Source of the DNA: Euglena gracilis | Taxonomy: Eukaryota; Euglenida; Euglenophyceae; Euglenales | DNA: 64,000 bases | NCBI GenBank assembly: GCA_039621445.1 | Contig: CP154954.1 | Coordinates: 1 to 64,000, forward strand | Direction: 5' to 3' | In this document: positions 43,949 to 58,330 of the stretch, one piece after another | How positions within the stretch are numbered: the stretch's first letter is position 1 | How the letters are laid out: every line of letters starts with the position of its first letter | The notes under the pieces: generated by a model | Seen by the model: the letters and a program-made list of their open reading frames with translations, nothing else | The model's database searches: none | Told to the model about the DNA's origin: nothing | Translations under genes and position numbers: made by a program

Positions 43949-44033
43949 GGAGAGGTGTCTGAGTGGTTTAAAGTACTGGTCTTGAAAACCAGCGTAGTTT
44001 TTGCTACCGAGGGTTCGAATCCCTCCTTCTCCG
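43949..44033 (+). tRNA. trnS-UGA: tRNA-Ser(UGA)
   Basis: 85-nt class II cloverleaf with acceptor GGAGAGG/CTTCTCC and discriminator G. The anticodon stem CTGGT/ACCAG has loop CTTGAAA, giving UGA. A long variable arm (GCGTAGTTTTTGCTACC) is as expected for serine tRNAs. The T arm AGGG/CCCT holds TTCGAAT. It lies 10 nt after trnP. Confidence 0.95.
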
Positions 44034-44146
44034 AATTAAAATGAAAATTAAAATAAATTTGACGTTTTTAATACAAATCACAATATTTTATTATAAATAA
44101 TATAAAATTATTTTGATCTTAATTTAAATTTAAATATTAAAAAAAT

Positions 44147-44917
44147 TTATGCATTAGTTAAAGTAACTAAATTAGAAGATTGCAATGCTTTGATAAATGC
44201 ATTGAAAGGTGTAACACTTCCATCTGTAGTCAGATCAAAAATCATATAATTATCAAAAAATTCATCTTTTTCTATAATTAAATTTAATCTTTTAATAGGC
44301 TTTTGAAAACTGGCTTTTTTTGCTTCTATTTTTAATAAAATTTTTAAAGTAATATTAAAGGAAATTTTAGTAAACAATAATTCTCGTGAATTTAGTAGTT
44401 TTAAATGAGGAGGAAATATTATATCTCCTGATAAAAAATCTTTCACTTCAAAAGCATTTAAAACAGCAAAAAATTTATTACCTTGGTAGGATTTTGAACA
44501 TAATTTAAAACGTAGAAGTTTGAATTTTTTAGTTATTTCGAGTAAACTTTGTTTTAACTCTTCTAAACCTAAAAAGTTGTGAACAACATGAAAAGTACTA
44601 GTATTTTTTAAATTATTTGTGACAAAGAACATAACATTTGTAATGTTCCAACTCTCAAAAAAATAGATCTTAATCTTTCAATTATAACGAATATTTATAT
44701 AAATTTTTTATTAGGAAAAATTTATTTCTTTTATTAACAATCTTAAAATATTGTAAATTTAATTAAATTATCTAAACAAATCTAGTAATAAATACCTTCT
44801 AATTTCAGTAACAAAAAAGTTTTTATCAAAAAATTGTAGATTTTTTACTTTAAAAAAAGCCAAATTACCATCTTTTAATAGCCTACTTCTTAAAACATAT
44901 ATTTTTAAATATTTCAT
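44147..44917 (-). CDS. rpoA: rpoA, RNA polymerase alpha subunit (short, divergent)
   Basis: RpoA assembles the plastid-encoded RNA polymerase. The large exon, about 44655-44147, includes ITNVMFF...TFHVVHNFLGLEELKQSL, matching the ITSV...HEFSTIPGV segment of alpha. It also has FLSGDIIFPPHLKLLNSREL (compare DIILPPSVEIVN) and DLTTDGSVTPFNAFIKAL near its end. Exon 1 (44917-about 44777) begins MKYLKIYVLRSRLLKDG and ends RRYLLLDL, like the ALRRILLSDL motif. The intron is about 121 nt, group III-like. There is no C-terminal DNA-binding domain, so the protein is much shorter than bacterial alpha, as reported for Euglena rpoA. Divergence makes the call strong but not certain. Confidence 0.8.
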
Positions 44918-45082
44918 AAAAGATTCATAATAAATAATTACGTTCTATAAAAAAAGAAAAAAAATAATTTTTGTTAAAATTAATAAGGATTTATTGTTAA
45001 ACAAAACATAATTTTTTAAATTAATTTAAACTATATTCTTAGATCAAAATTCATCAAAAATAAAAAAAAGAAAAAATATGAA

Positions 45083-45280
45083 TTATAAGAAAATACCATC
45101 CAATATTCCTATTAAAAAAACTAAAAAAAACCAGAAGCGACACGCCAACCAAATACGAGATTTGTTATTTTCCCATCCTTTAGGAGAAGCAAAAATAACT
45201 GGCAGCGTAAGAACCAATATAAAAGAGAAAATAATTAGAGCTAAAACTAAAGCTTGAAACGTAAATGTAAATAAAAGCAT
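45083..45280 (-). CDS. psbZ: psbZ, photosystem II protein Z
   Basis: An intact 65-residue protein with two membrane helices. The central VIFASPKGWENNKSRIW matches the PsbZ (Ycf9) VVFASPDGWSSNK signature, and the C-terminus LVFLIGILDGIFL matches FLVGILNS. PsbZ stabilises photosystem II-antenna supercomplexes. No intron. Flanking spacers (44918-45082, 45281-45469) show nothing else. Confidence 0.94.
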   Translation of the reverse strand: MLLFTFTFQALVLALIIFSFILVLTLPVIFASPKGWENNKSRIWLACRFWFFLVFLIGILDGIFL

Positions 45281-45469
45281 AATAACTAAAAGTTAAACAT
45301 TTTACACTTAAACCAAATATAAAAAACTAAAATATATACTAAATCACTTTTATAAAAAAGAATTGTACTTCTTTTATACAATTTTTAAAAATAATTAAAA
45401 AAATCAATAAAGAAAACAACTAATAATTATAGAATAAATAAAAATATTATTTAAAGGTTATGTATAAAC

Positions 45470-45969
45470 TTATTTAATAATTATTGAAGCTCCTGCTTCT
45501 TCTAGAAGTTTTTTAGTTTCTTCTGCTACTTCTTTTGATACAGCCTCACATACAACCTTTGGAACAGATTCAATAAGATCTTTAGCTTCTTTAAGACCTA
45601 ATGTTGTTAAACTACGGACAGTTTTAATAACATTAATTCTTTTTGCACTTGGAACTTCTTGGATGATAACATCAAATTCAGTTTTTTCCTCCACTACAGT
45701 TTCATCCGCTTTTGAAGGTAAAATTGATGGATTCGTATTACTAGCTGACAAAGCAATAGTAGCATCAACACCGAAGGTATTTTCAAAAAAGTAATAATAT
45801 TCTAAATCATAAAAAATAAAAAATATTATTTTATGTAAAATATAATAATAAAAGCTAAAAAAAATAAAATTTTTTTACAAAACCCCAAAATTTGTTTAAC
45901 TAGCTCGTAAGCTTCTAGTAAAGTAATTTTTTTAAGTCTTTCTAAAATTTCATCTGTTTCTGTTGACAT
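45470..45969 (-). CDS. rpl12: rpl12, ribosomal protein L12
   Basis: L12 forms the stalk that recruits translation factors. Exon 1 is 45969-45889 ([27 protein letters not shown]) and exon 2 is 45784-45470. Exon 2 contains ENTFGVDA, an acidic hinge, and the C-terminal [20 protein letters not shown]-type block ending GASIIIK (the actual text begins [11 protein letters not shown]). The intron is about 104 nt, group III-like. Exon 1 and exon 2 are joined by the conserved LVKQIEETFGVDA-like passage, so the splice is well supported. Confidence 0.93.
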
Positions 45970-46067
45970 AATAAAAATAATTCTTCAATAATAAAAAAAA
46001 TAAAATTTTTCTACAAAAATTTTTACATATACCTATTAAGAAGTTATTCTTAAAAAATAAGAAGATT

Positions 46068-47770
46068 CTATCTTTTTGAGAATTGTGGCGCTTTGCGCGC
46101 TTTTTTCAAACCGTATTAATAAACTAGAAAAAAGTTCTGTTACAAAACTAAACATCTTTTTTATTTCATTAAAAAATGTAAGATTAAGCTTTTGAAATAG
46201 ATGATACTATTTTCTTTTTTTTAATTAATAATCTATTGTTAGAGATTGTAACGATTATACAAAACTATACTTTCCCTATTATTAAAATAAAATTGTTTTT
46301 AAAATTAAAAAGAAATTATATAATATAAACAACTATTTTTTATAAAATGAATAATAATTAATGAAAAATTACATATTTGAATTAACTTTATAGTAAATAG
46401 TGTTACAAAGTTAATACAAAAAAATAATAGGACTTAAATATACAAACTTCTTCTTTCTTTACACAAAGAATTTCGTGTTAAAAAACCGTTCACTTTCAGT
46501 TTTTTTTTGTCTTCCTTTTCTATAAAAACGCTTAATGATTTTGATATAGCAAGTTTTTTTACATAAAATAAAATTTCTACAATATAAAACAAAAATATAA
46601 TCTTTAATTTTTTTAAATTTTTGGTATTACTCGGTCATAACGCTTAAAAATCATAAAATGGCATCTGCTTGACCAGAAAGGCCTCCTCCTTTTACATAAG
46701 CATGAACTTTATAATTATTAATGTTAAGAAGTTCGAACGGACTACAATAGAATAAAAATATAACTTTCTAATTTTTAAAACAAAAAAAATGTTTTGCAAT
46801 AGAAAAAACTAAACTAATTAAAAAATACAAATAAAACACAAATACAACTTTCAACGTTATTTAGATTGTAAATACTTGAAAAAATATATAAAAAAATAGT
46901 TTATTAAACAAACAAAAATTAAAAATAACATTTTAAAAATTCTTTTTCTCAACGAAGGTTATTAGTTGATAGAAAATAAAATTGATAAATTATTTCCCTC
47001 AAAAGAACTGGACAAACATCAATAAATGTATCCAGCTCATAAAAAGTTTATTAAAATAAAATAGAATAACTTTCATAAATACTTCCTTAATTAAAATTTT
47101 ATGAACAATAAAGATAATTTATAACAATGTTTAATAATCTATCATTTACTTTTTTATATTTGTATATCATAATTTAAAGAAAGTCTTTCGAATAAAATAT
47201 AAAAATTATAAAAAAATTTAGTTCTTACGTCTAAGGTAAATTTGAATATTTTGATTTCAAATTAAAAAGAATTTCTATCCAAGAAGTATATTAGTATATT
47301 AATATGTGCAACTATATTAATATCGATTTAACTTTATTAAAAATTTCAACTGTTATCTTAAACTTAATTTAAATTCAATTATTAACTCGAAATTTATCAT
47401 CTTTAGGATTAAATTAAAAAATAATAAATCTATTAAATGCTTAAAAATTATTAAATAAAAATCAATAATAAAATTTAAATAAACGAGATTATTTTTTTTC
47501 CCTTAACTTGGAAATGTTAAATAAAGACTTTTAGAACTCGCAACTGCAAATAGTTAAAAGCTTTTTCTCCATTAATCAAAATTTCACCACCACCATCTTT
47601 AGGAAGGAAGAGAATTATTTTGGCAATAGAAGATTTTCTAGTTAAATAAAAAATTTTTAAAAAAATTAAATTAAAAAAATTATATGATTCATAATAAATC
47701 TAAAATAAATATAAAAAATTTTTTAAGAAATCCATAACTTACCTATTACTTCAATAGAATTTAATTTCAT
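46068..47770 (-). CDS. rps9: rps9, ribosomal protein S9
   Basis: S9 has a C-terminal tail reaching the P-site tRNA. Five exons are inferred on the minus strand: 47770-47738 (MKLNSIEVIGK), 47642-47544 (TRKSSIAKIILFLPKDGGGE), about 46745-46657 (SPFELLNINNYKVHAYVKGG to GQADAI), about 46556-46452 (LAISKSLSVFIEK to VNGFLTRNSLCKERR) and about 46115-46068 (KYGLKKARKAPQFSKR). The KKARKAPQFSKR tail is diagnostic. Introns 1 and 3 are about 95-100 nt, group III-like. Intron 2 starts TTGCGAG and is about 800 nt, with a domain V hairpin well before its 3' end. Intron 4 is about 335 nt. Confidence 0.88.
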
Positions 47771-47881
47771 AAAAATAACTAAAAATAAATTTAACAATAA
47801 ACAAAATTCTATATTAAAAAATTTTTTTAATAAAATATAAATATGTCCTTTGAAATTTCCTATCTCAAAGAAAAACCTTAT

Positions 47882-48838
<957 letters not shown>

Positions 48839-48872
48839 AAAAATAATTACAATTTTACATATTATCACAGCA

Positions 48873-49037
48873 CTATTGTGGTAATTTGTCTCCAAAAGAA
48901 AAATTAACATTAGTATTCGCTTCAAAAGATTTTCCTAAAGAAAGAGCAAAAAGAACTTTTTTAAGCACCTTTTTTTTCCAGTTACTTTTCCTTGAGTTTC
49001 TACGAGATTTGGACATTTTCTTTTTTGGAACCGCCAT
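48873..49037 (-). CDS. rpl32: rpl32, ribosomal protein L32
   Basis: An intact 54-residue protein, MAVPKKKMSKSRRNSRKSNW onward, ending FSFGDKLPQ. The MAVPKKK(R/M)SKSR start is the hallmark of plastid and bacterial L32. No intron. It lies 35 nt downstream of the psaC start codon and 126 nt beyond the rbcL stop, all on the same strand. Confidence 0.95.
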   Translation of the reverse strand: MAVPKKKMSKSRRNSRKSNWKKKVLKKVLFALSLGKSFEANTNVNFSFGDKLPQ

Positions 49038-49163
49038 AAAAAAATAAAAGATCTTTTTGAACTTAAAAATTTAAACATTATTCTAAAAATTATAAAATTT
49101 AACGTATTTAAAAAATACTAAAAAATATTCAAAAAAATTTGAGATAAAACGAAATTATTTTAA

Positions 49164-54727
<5,564 letters not shown>

Positions 54728-54825
54728 ATTTTAATAATAAAATAAAAATTATATTCGAAAAATCACTTTACAGTTATTTATAGATAATTTACATTATTAT
54801 TAATAAGTTTTGCTACTAATTTTTG

Positions 54826-55126
54826 TCTATTTGAGGTCTAAAAATATAATACTCACGTTTAGTTTCTTTTACTCTAGATAAGTCAGTTACGTTAGTTTCA
54901 CAGTCAATATACGTATCTACGATAATACACCATATGGCTTCAGCTTCTCAAGTAAAGAATAACTAATATCCTCCACAGTAAATGAAGATGAAACTTTATT
55001 ATACATCAAAAATATGTTTTTAGCCGCTAAACGGAACGCAACTTTTTGCCTCACCTTACGGGACACGTCTGTTTCTATTGTGTAATTTTTTAACCTTTCA
55101 TTTAATATATCTTTTTTACGTACCAT
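54826..55126 (-). CDS. Unknown small ORF, frame broken near its middle
   Basis: Not recognised. The first frame (55126-54917, 69 residues) begins MVRKKDILNERLKNYTIETD and is basic at the N-terminus with helical propensity. A shift near 54920 opens a second frame that runs to a TAG at 54826-54828, with DTYIDCETNVTDLSRVK. The continuous openness across the shift suggests one gene of about 100 codons with a one-base error or decay. It starts the accessory block upstream of rbcL and faces the same way. No intron signals are seen, unlike all nearby plastid genes. Confidence 0.4.
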
Positions 55127-55449
55127 AGTAGTTTTCCTTGAATAATGTATTATTTTTTGCTTATTTCCCGTACATAGTATCTTAAATAGGAGTTGTATGC
55201 AGTCGTATTTAACGATTTACATGTTACATCCCTTTAATTGTAAAGAATTCTCATTACTTTTCATACACATAGTTCAAAACCGTTTGCCTGAGGCAGATTA
55301 CATTTATTTAGTAATAATATCATGTGAGTGACTTTTTTAAGTTATTAGTGCAATATTGTGATTGTGTTATTGCGTGGTTAATGTTTACAAAACCATACCC
55401 CGTTTTGTCAGTAACGACCGAGAATTTGCTAAGTAAATTGCCCCCTAAT

Positions 55450-55513
55450 AATAATAATAATATAATAATAAGTTAATAGATTAATAATAGGTTAATAGAT
55501 TAATAATAGGTTA
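55450..55513. repeat. Short tandem repeat, TAATAA and 19-nt units
   Basis: A run of TAA triplets is followed by about two and a half copies of a 19-nt unit, TTAATAGATTAATAATAGG. The copies are nearly identical, so expansion is recent. No coding or regulatory meaning can be assigned. Confidence 0.75.
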
Positions 55514-55789
55514 TAACTCCAAATAAAACTAATCAAAAAATTACGTTAGAAAAAAGTAAAATCAAAGAAAAGTTCCTTTAATAAATTTGAAAAAAACGTT
55601 GGTAAAAACGCTAAATACCGACTGTCAGCTAGGAAAGTATTTCTTACATCTCCAAAATGCCCTTTATCTTTAGAATATGTTGCAGAATTCCTTAAATTTA
55701 GATTTATTAAAGTACGATACCATAATAAAAGGTTATAAAAGTTGTTCCTGCTGACCTTAAACTAAAACCAATAAAAATAACAAAAACGT

Positions 55790-55817
55790 GTCCACTAGGA
55801 TTTTATTCTCGGTGAAC
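55790..55817. repeat. Hairpin repeat, copy 1
   Basis: GTCCACT and GGTGAAC flank a loop rich in T and A, forming an imperfect 7-bp stem. It is one of three copies (also 55930-55957 and 57963-57990) preceded by AACGTG or similar. On the minus strand each hairpin is followed by ACACG and a T-run, like an intrinsic terminator. Confidence 0.7.
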
Positions 55818-55929
55818 TTTAAAAAAGTTAATAACATTTTAATAACAACTAGCTAACTAAATTATTTATATTTTTAATTAAATAATTTTATAATAATTAT
55901 ACTAATAATAACAATTTAATAACAAACGT

Positions 55930-55957
55930 GTCCACTAGAATTTTATTCTTGGTGGAC
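55930..55957. repeat. Hairpin repeat, copy 2
   Basis: Same element as at 55790, here with GTCCACT pairing to GGTGGAC, so the mismatch in copy 1 is repaired. It lies 37 nt beyond the stop codon of the 274-residue minus-strand ORF, a terminator-like place. Confidence 0.7.
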
Positions 55958-55993
55958 TTTAAAAAATTTTAATGGAATAATATAATAACTTAA

Positions 55994-56818
55994 TTATTTA
56001 TTAGTTATATTATCTAGTAACATACTAAGTAAAATATATAAGAAGTTCAAAGACCCAGTATATTCTCTTAAAAATAATGGCGATTCGTTGATAAATTTGA
56101 TTTTATATTTGGAAGGAATTTCATATTTTGTATGCTGATATATTTTAATTTCAGCTAATTGATTTTTTTTATTTGCTTTTAGCAAAAGGTTATTAAGAAC
56201 ATAACAAAAACAAAGACCTCCTAGTTTTGGTACGTTTGATATATTTAAAATTTTACCATTTTTAATAGTAGAAAAAAAGCTTTCAACTAAATTTTTAGTC
56301 CATACTCTTTTTTCATCAAATATCACATATATATTTAAATATAGCTGTGATTTTACTGCTTTACATTCTAATTTTAGATATGTCTCTTGAAGAATTTTAT
56401 CTTTGGAATCAGTATGTATTAATATTACAGGTTCTACCGAATACATTATCCATAGAATATCTTCACTTGTAATTAAATTAAGAAAATCTCTTATAAGGCT
56501 AGTATTAAAACTATCACATACGAAAATCTCAATTTTTAATTTTACAAAAAAAACGTTATTTTCATTGCTATAAAACTTAGTTAAACTAAACGAAACAAAT
56601 TTTATTTTTTTGTATGATTTTCTTACGTTCGTTAAGTTAACATTTTCATTCAATCTATTTTGAAAAGAACGTTTAACAGAATTTATTGTATTATCTGTAA
56701 GTGATTTATTAGTAATTATATTATAAATTTCTCCTTGATTAATATCGTCAATATTTTTATTTTGCCACGGTTTAATTGATTTATATAAAAATTGTTTAAG
56801 GATTCTATCAATAGACAT
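55994..56818 (-). CDS. Unknown ORF, 274 residues
   Basis: Not recognised. An intact, intronless frame starting MSIDRILKQFLYKSIKPWQN. It is Ile-, Lys- and Asn-rich, soluble-looking and without obvious membrane helices. Features visible are a basic stretch around KSYKKIKF (residues ~68-75) and a Gly/Cys cluster (LGGLCFCYVLNN, residues ~200-211). The ORF starts 17 nt after the stop of the 295-residue ORF, so the two are probably cotranscribed. Its location next to Rep-like genes suggests it belongs to the same inserted element, but no role can be named. Confidence 0.55.
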   Translation of the reverse strand: MSIDRILKQFLYKSIKPWQNKNIDDINQGEIYNIITNKSLTDNTINSVKRSFQNRLNENVNLTNVRKSYKKIKFVSFSLTKFYSNENNVFFVKLKIEIFVCDSFNTSLIRDFLNLITSEDILWIMYSVEPVILIHTDSKDKILQETYLKLECKAVKSQLYLNIYVIFDEKRVWTKNLVESFFSTIKNGKILNISNVPKLGGLCFCYVLNNLLLKANKKNQLAEIKIYQHTKYEIPSKYKIKFINESPLFLREYTGSLNFLYILLSMLLDNITNK

Positions 56819-56835
56819 CCAATTAAAATACCACT

Positions 56836-57723
56836 CTATTTCATTATTGTTCTTTTTTTTTTATAAGTACAAATAAAAACATCCGAATATTTTGGTTTAC
56901 TTTGAGAATTTAAAATATTTATTTCTAGAATTAATAATTCTAAAATATAATTGCAAAATAAATCTCTTATTTTTTTCCCTTTATTGTTAATATTTATTAA
57001 ATCCTCACACTTTTTTGTATATTTTTCGGTTATTGCTAAAAATTCTGAATCCTCGAAAAAGCTCTTAATTTCAAATTGTTTTTCTTTTTTTATTTCTATT
57101 TTTTCTATTTCTTCGTCATTATCGATTTTTTTTGCTAAAACAGTTTTTCTTTTTTCTTTATCAATCTCTTCCGGACCTTTTTTTAAAACTTCAAGGAAAA
57201 TTTTAGGTAGAAAATAATTTCCCCTTGCTTTCTCAATTAAATTATATTGAGTAATAAATTTAAAACTTAAACAGTTATTATTTTTAGATTCATAGCGCGG
57301 TATTCTATTCCAAAAAAGTTCCTCTTCGGGGTCTCGGCAATTAATAATAAAACCACCAACATTGCCAGGACTATCCCCTTTAGCTTTTTCGATACTTATA
57401 ATTGTATTTTTATCAAAACTAAACAAGTCTTCTAAATATTTTGGCCGACAATTTTTCTTTAGTTCGAGGTAAGCTTTAATAAAAATATCGGTTTCTTTCT
57501 GAAAATCCACGTATTTGCATATGGTATACATAATAAAAGAAATTTTATCGTCGTTTATTATTGCATGCCATTTTTTAATAAAAGAATAATCCATTTCTAT
57601 TAAAGATTGAAAATTTGTCCTTATTAAAATTCTCCAATTACGTGTTATATTATAACTACCATAATATCTCGAACTTGTGGTGTTAATTTTGAATTTGTAT
57701 TTTTTTCTTAATTTTTGAACCAT
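56836..57723 (-). CDS. Unknown ORF, 295 residues, possibly a decayed Rep-like protein
   Basis: An intact, intronless frame starting MVQKLRKKYKFKINTTSSRY. Residues about 80-120 read IKAYLELKKNCRPKYLEDLF, then IEKAKGDSPGNVGGFI. This spacing recalls the segment of CRESS-type Rep proteins with HLQGYLELKKxxR, then WEKARGxxxxNxxYC. The His and Tyr catalytic positions would be lost here, and residues 25-35 (ITRNWRILIRTNF) would be a weak motif I. The C-terminal third has a charged Lys/Glu-rich segment (about 185-215), perhaps coiled. The match is by eye and weak. The ORF is followed closely by the 274-residue ORF. Confidence 0.45.
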   Translation of the reverse strand: MVQKLRKKYKFKINTTSSRYYGSYNITRNWRILIRTNFQSLIEMDYSFIKKWHAIINDDKISFIMYTICKYVDFQKETDIFIKAYLELKKNCRPKYLEDLFSFDKNTIISIEKAKGDSPGNVGGFIINCRDPEEELFWNRIPRYESKNNNCLSFKFITQYNLIEKARGNYFLPKIFLEVLKKGPEEIDKEKRKTVLAKKIDNDEEIEKIEIKKEKQFEIKSFFEDSEFLAITEKYTKKCEDLININNKGKKIRDLFCNYILELLILEINILNSQSKPKYSDVFICTYKKKRTIMK

Positions 57724-57962
57724 AATTATTCTCCCATAAAAAATTTGTCCAATTAACTATAACTATATTCTTTCAACAATAGTTTATTGTTGACCTACCC
57801 AATTAATTTAACGCTTAATGCTCATACAACAAATTAGCTATTTAATAACAATTTAATAACAAGTTAGCAATAAAATAAAAATTAATTTGATAATAATTAT
57901 ACTAGTAATAATATTTATAATGATTTTAATCACAACTTTATAACAAAAAATAACAAAAACGT

Positions 57963-57990
57963 GTCCGCTGGTATTTTATTCTCAGCGAAC
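57963..57990. repeat. Hairpin repeat, copy 3
   Basis: GTCCGCTG pairs with CAGCGAAC around a TATTTTATTCT-type loop. Relative to copies 1 and 2 both sides of the stem have changed together (A to G on one side, T to C on the other), which argues for selection on structure. Confidence 0.7.
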
Positions 57991-58148
57991 TTTATTTTTT
58001 TTTTTGAAGTTTTGTTTTTGAATTGTTCATTTTATTCTCCCAAAAATAATAGAGCAATAATTTTCTAAATTTTTTTATTCTCCGGGCGGACAGAAAAAAA
58101 AAAATTTATTAAAAAAAAATTTTAAGTTTTATTAAACTTAAAATAATT

Positions 58149-58215
58149 GTTAAAAAAATGCCTCATGCTTTTCAAAATTAATTCGAACTTTTGATGTCAA
58201 GAGGCATTTTTTAAC
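58149..58215. terminator. Long inverted repeat, terminator-like
   Basis: GTTAAAAAAATGCCTC at 58149-58164 is complementary, with one extra A, to GAGGCATTTTTTAAC at 58201-58215, around a 36-nt loop. A GC core with A/T tails on both sides is the shape of a bidirectional intrinsic terminator. It lies about 115 nt beyond the stop codon of the Rep-like gene at 58331. Confidence 0.6.
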
Positions 58216-58280
58216 AAATTAATGTTACCACTAATTTTCCGCCCTAGAATAAATATAACATATTTATAACAAATAACAAA

Positions 58281-58302
58281 TTAGTAATATTTTTATTACT
58301 AA
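58281..58302. repeat. Small perfect palindrome with TTTT loop
   Basis: TTAGTAATA and TATTACTAA form a 9-bp stem around four T. It lies just after the stop of the Rep-like gene. A rolling-circle origin is conceivable because Rep nicks hairpins, but the loop lacks a nonanucleotide. Confidence 0.5.
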
Positions 58303-58330
58303 TAAAATAATAACATATAATAAAAACGTA

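Larger units (their letters stand above)
55127..55993. other. Accessory-region spacer with repeats
   Basis: 867 nt with no supported gene. The first 300 nt are less AT-biased than plastid spacers elsewhere in the window. A tandem repeat sits at 55450-55513 and two hairpin repeats at 55790-55817 and 55930-55957. The remainder is AT-rich with TAATAA-type runs. Confidence 0.6.
57724..58330. other. Spacer between unknown ORFs and Rep-like gene
   Basis: 607 nt without a gene on either strand. It contains hairpin repeat copy 3 (57963-57990), a strong inverted repeat at 58149-58215 and a small palindrome at 58281-58302. Tracts similar to those before the other hairpin copies (AATAATTATACTA, TTTAATAACAA) recur here. 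Confidence 0.65.

Noticed and set aside
56420-56428. TAATATTAC, the geminivirus origin nonanucleotide
   Set aside because: It lies inside the 274-residue ORF with no flanking stem, and such a string is expected by chance in AT-rich DNA.
56951-57217. Plus-strand ORF of 88 residues opposite the 295-residue ORF
   Set aside because: Low-complexity antisense of a Lys/Glu-rich segment; no neighbours or start signal support it.
55450-57990. CRISPR array
   Set aside because: The repeats are either a direct tandem without spacers or three dispersed hairpins; no regular repeat-spacer pattern.
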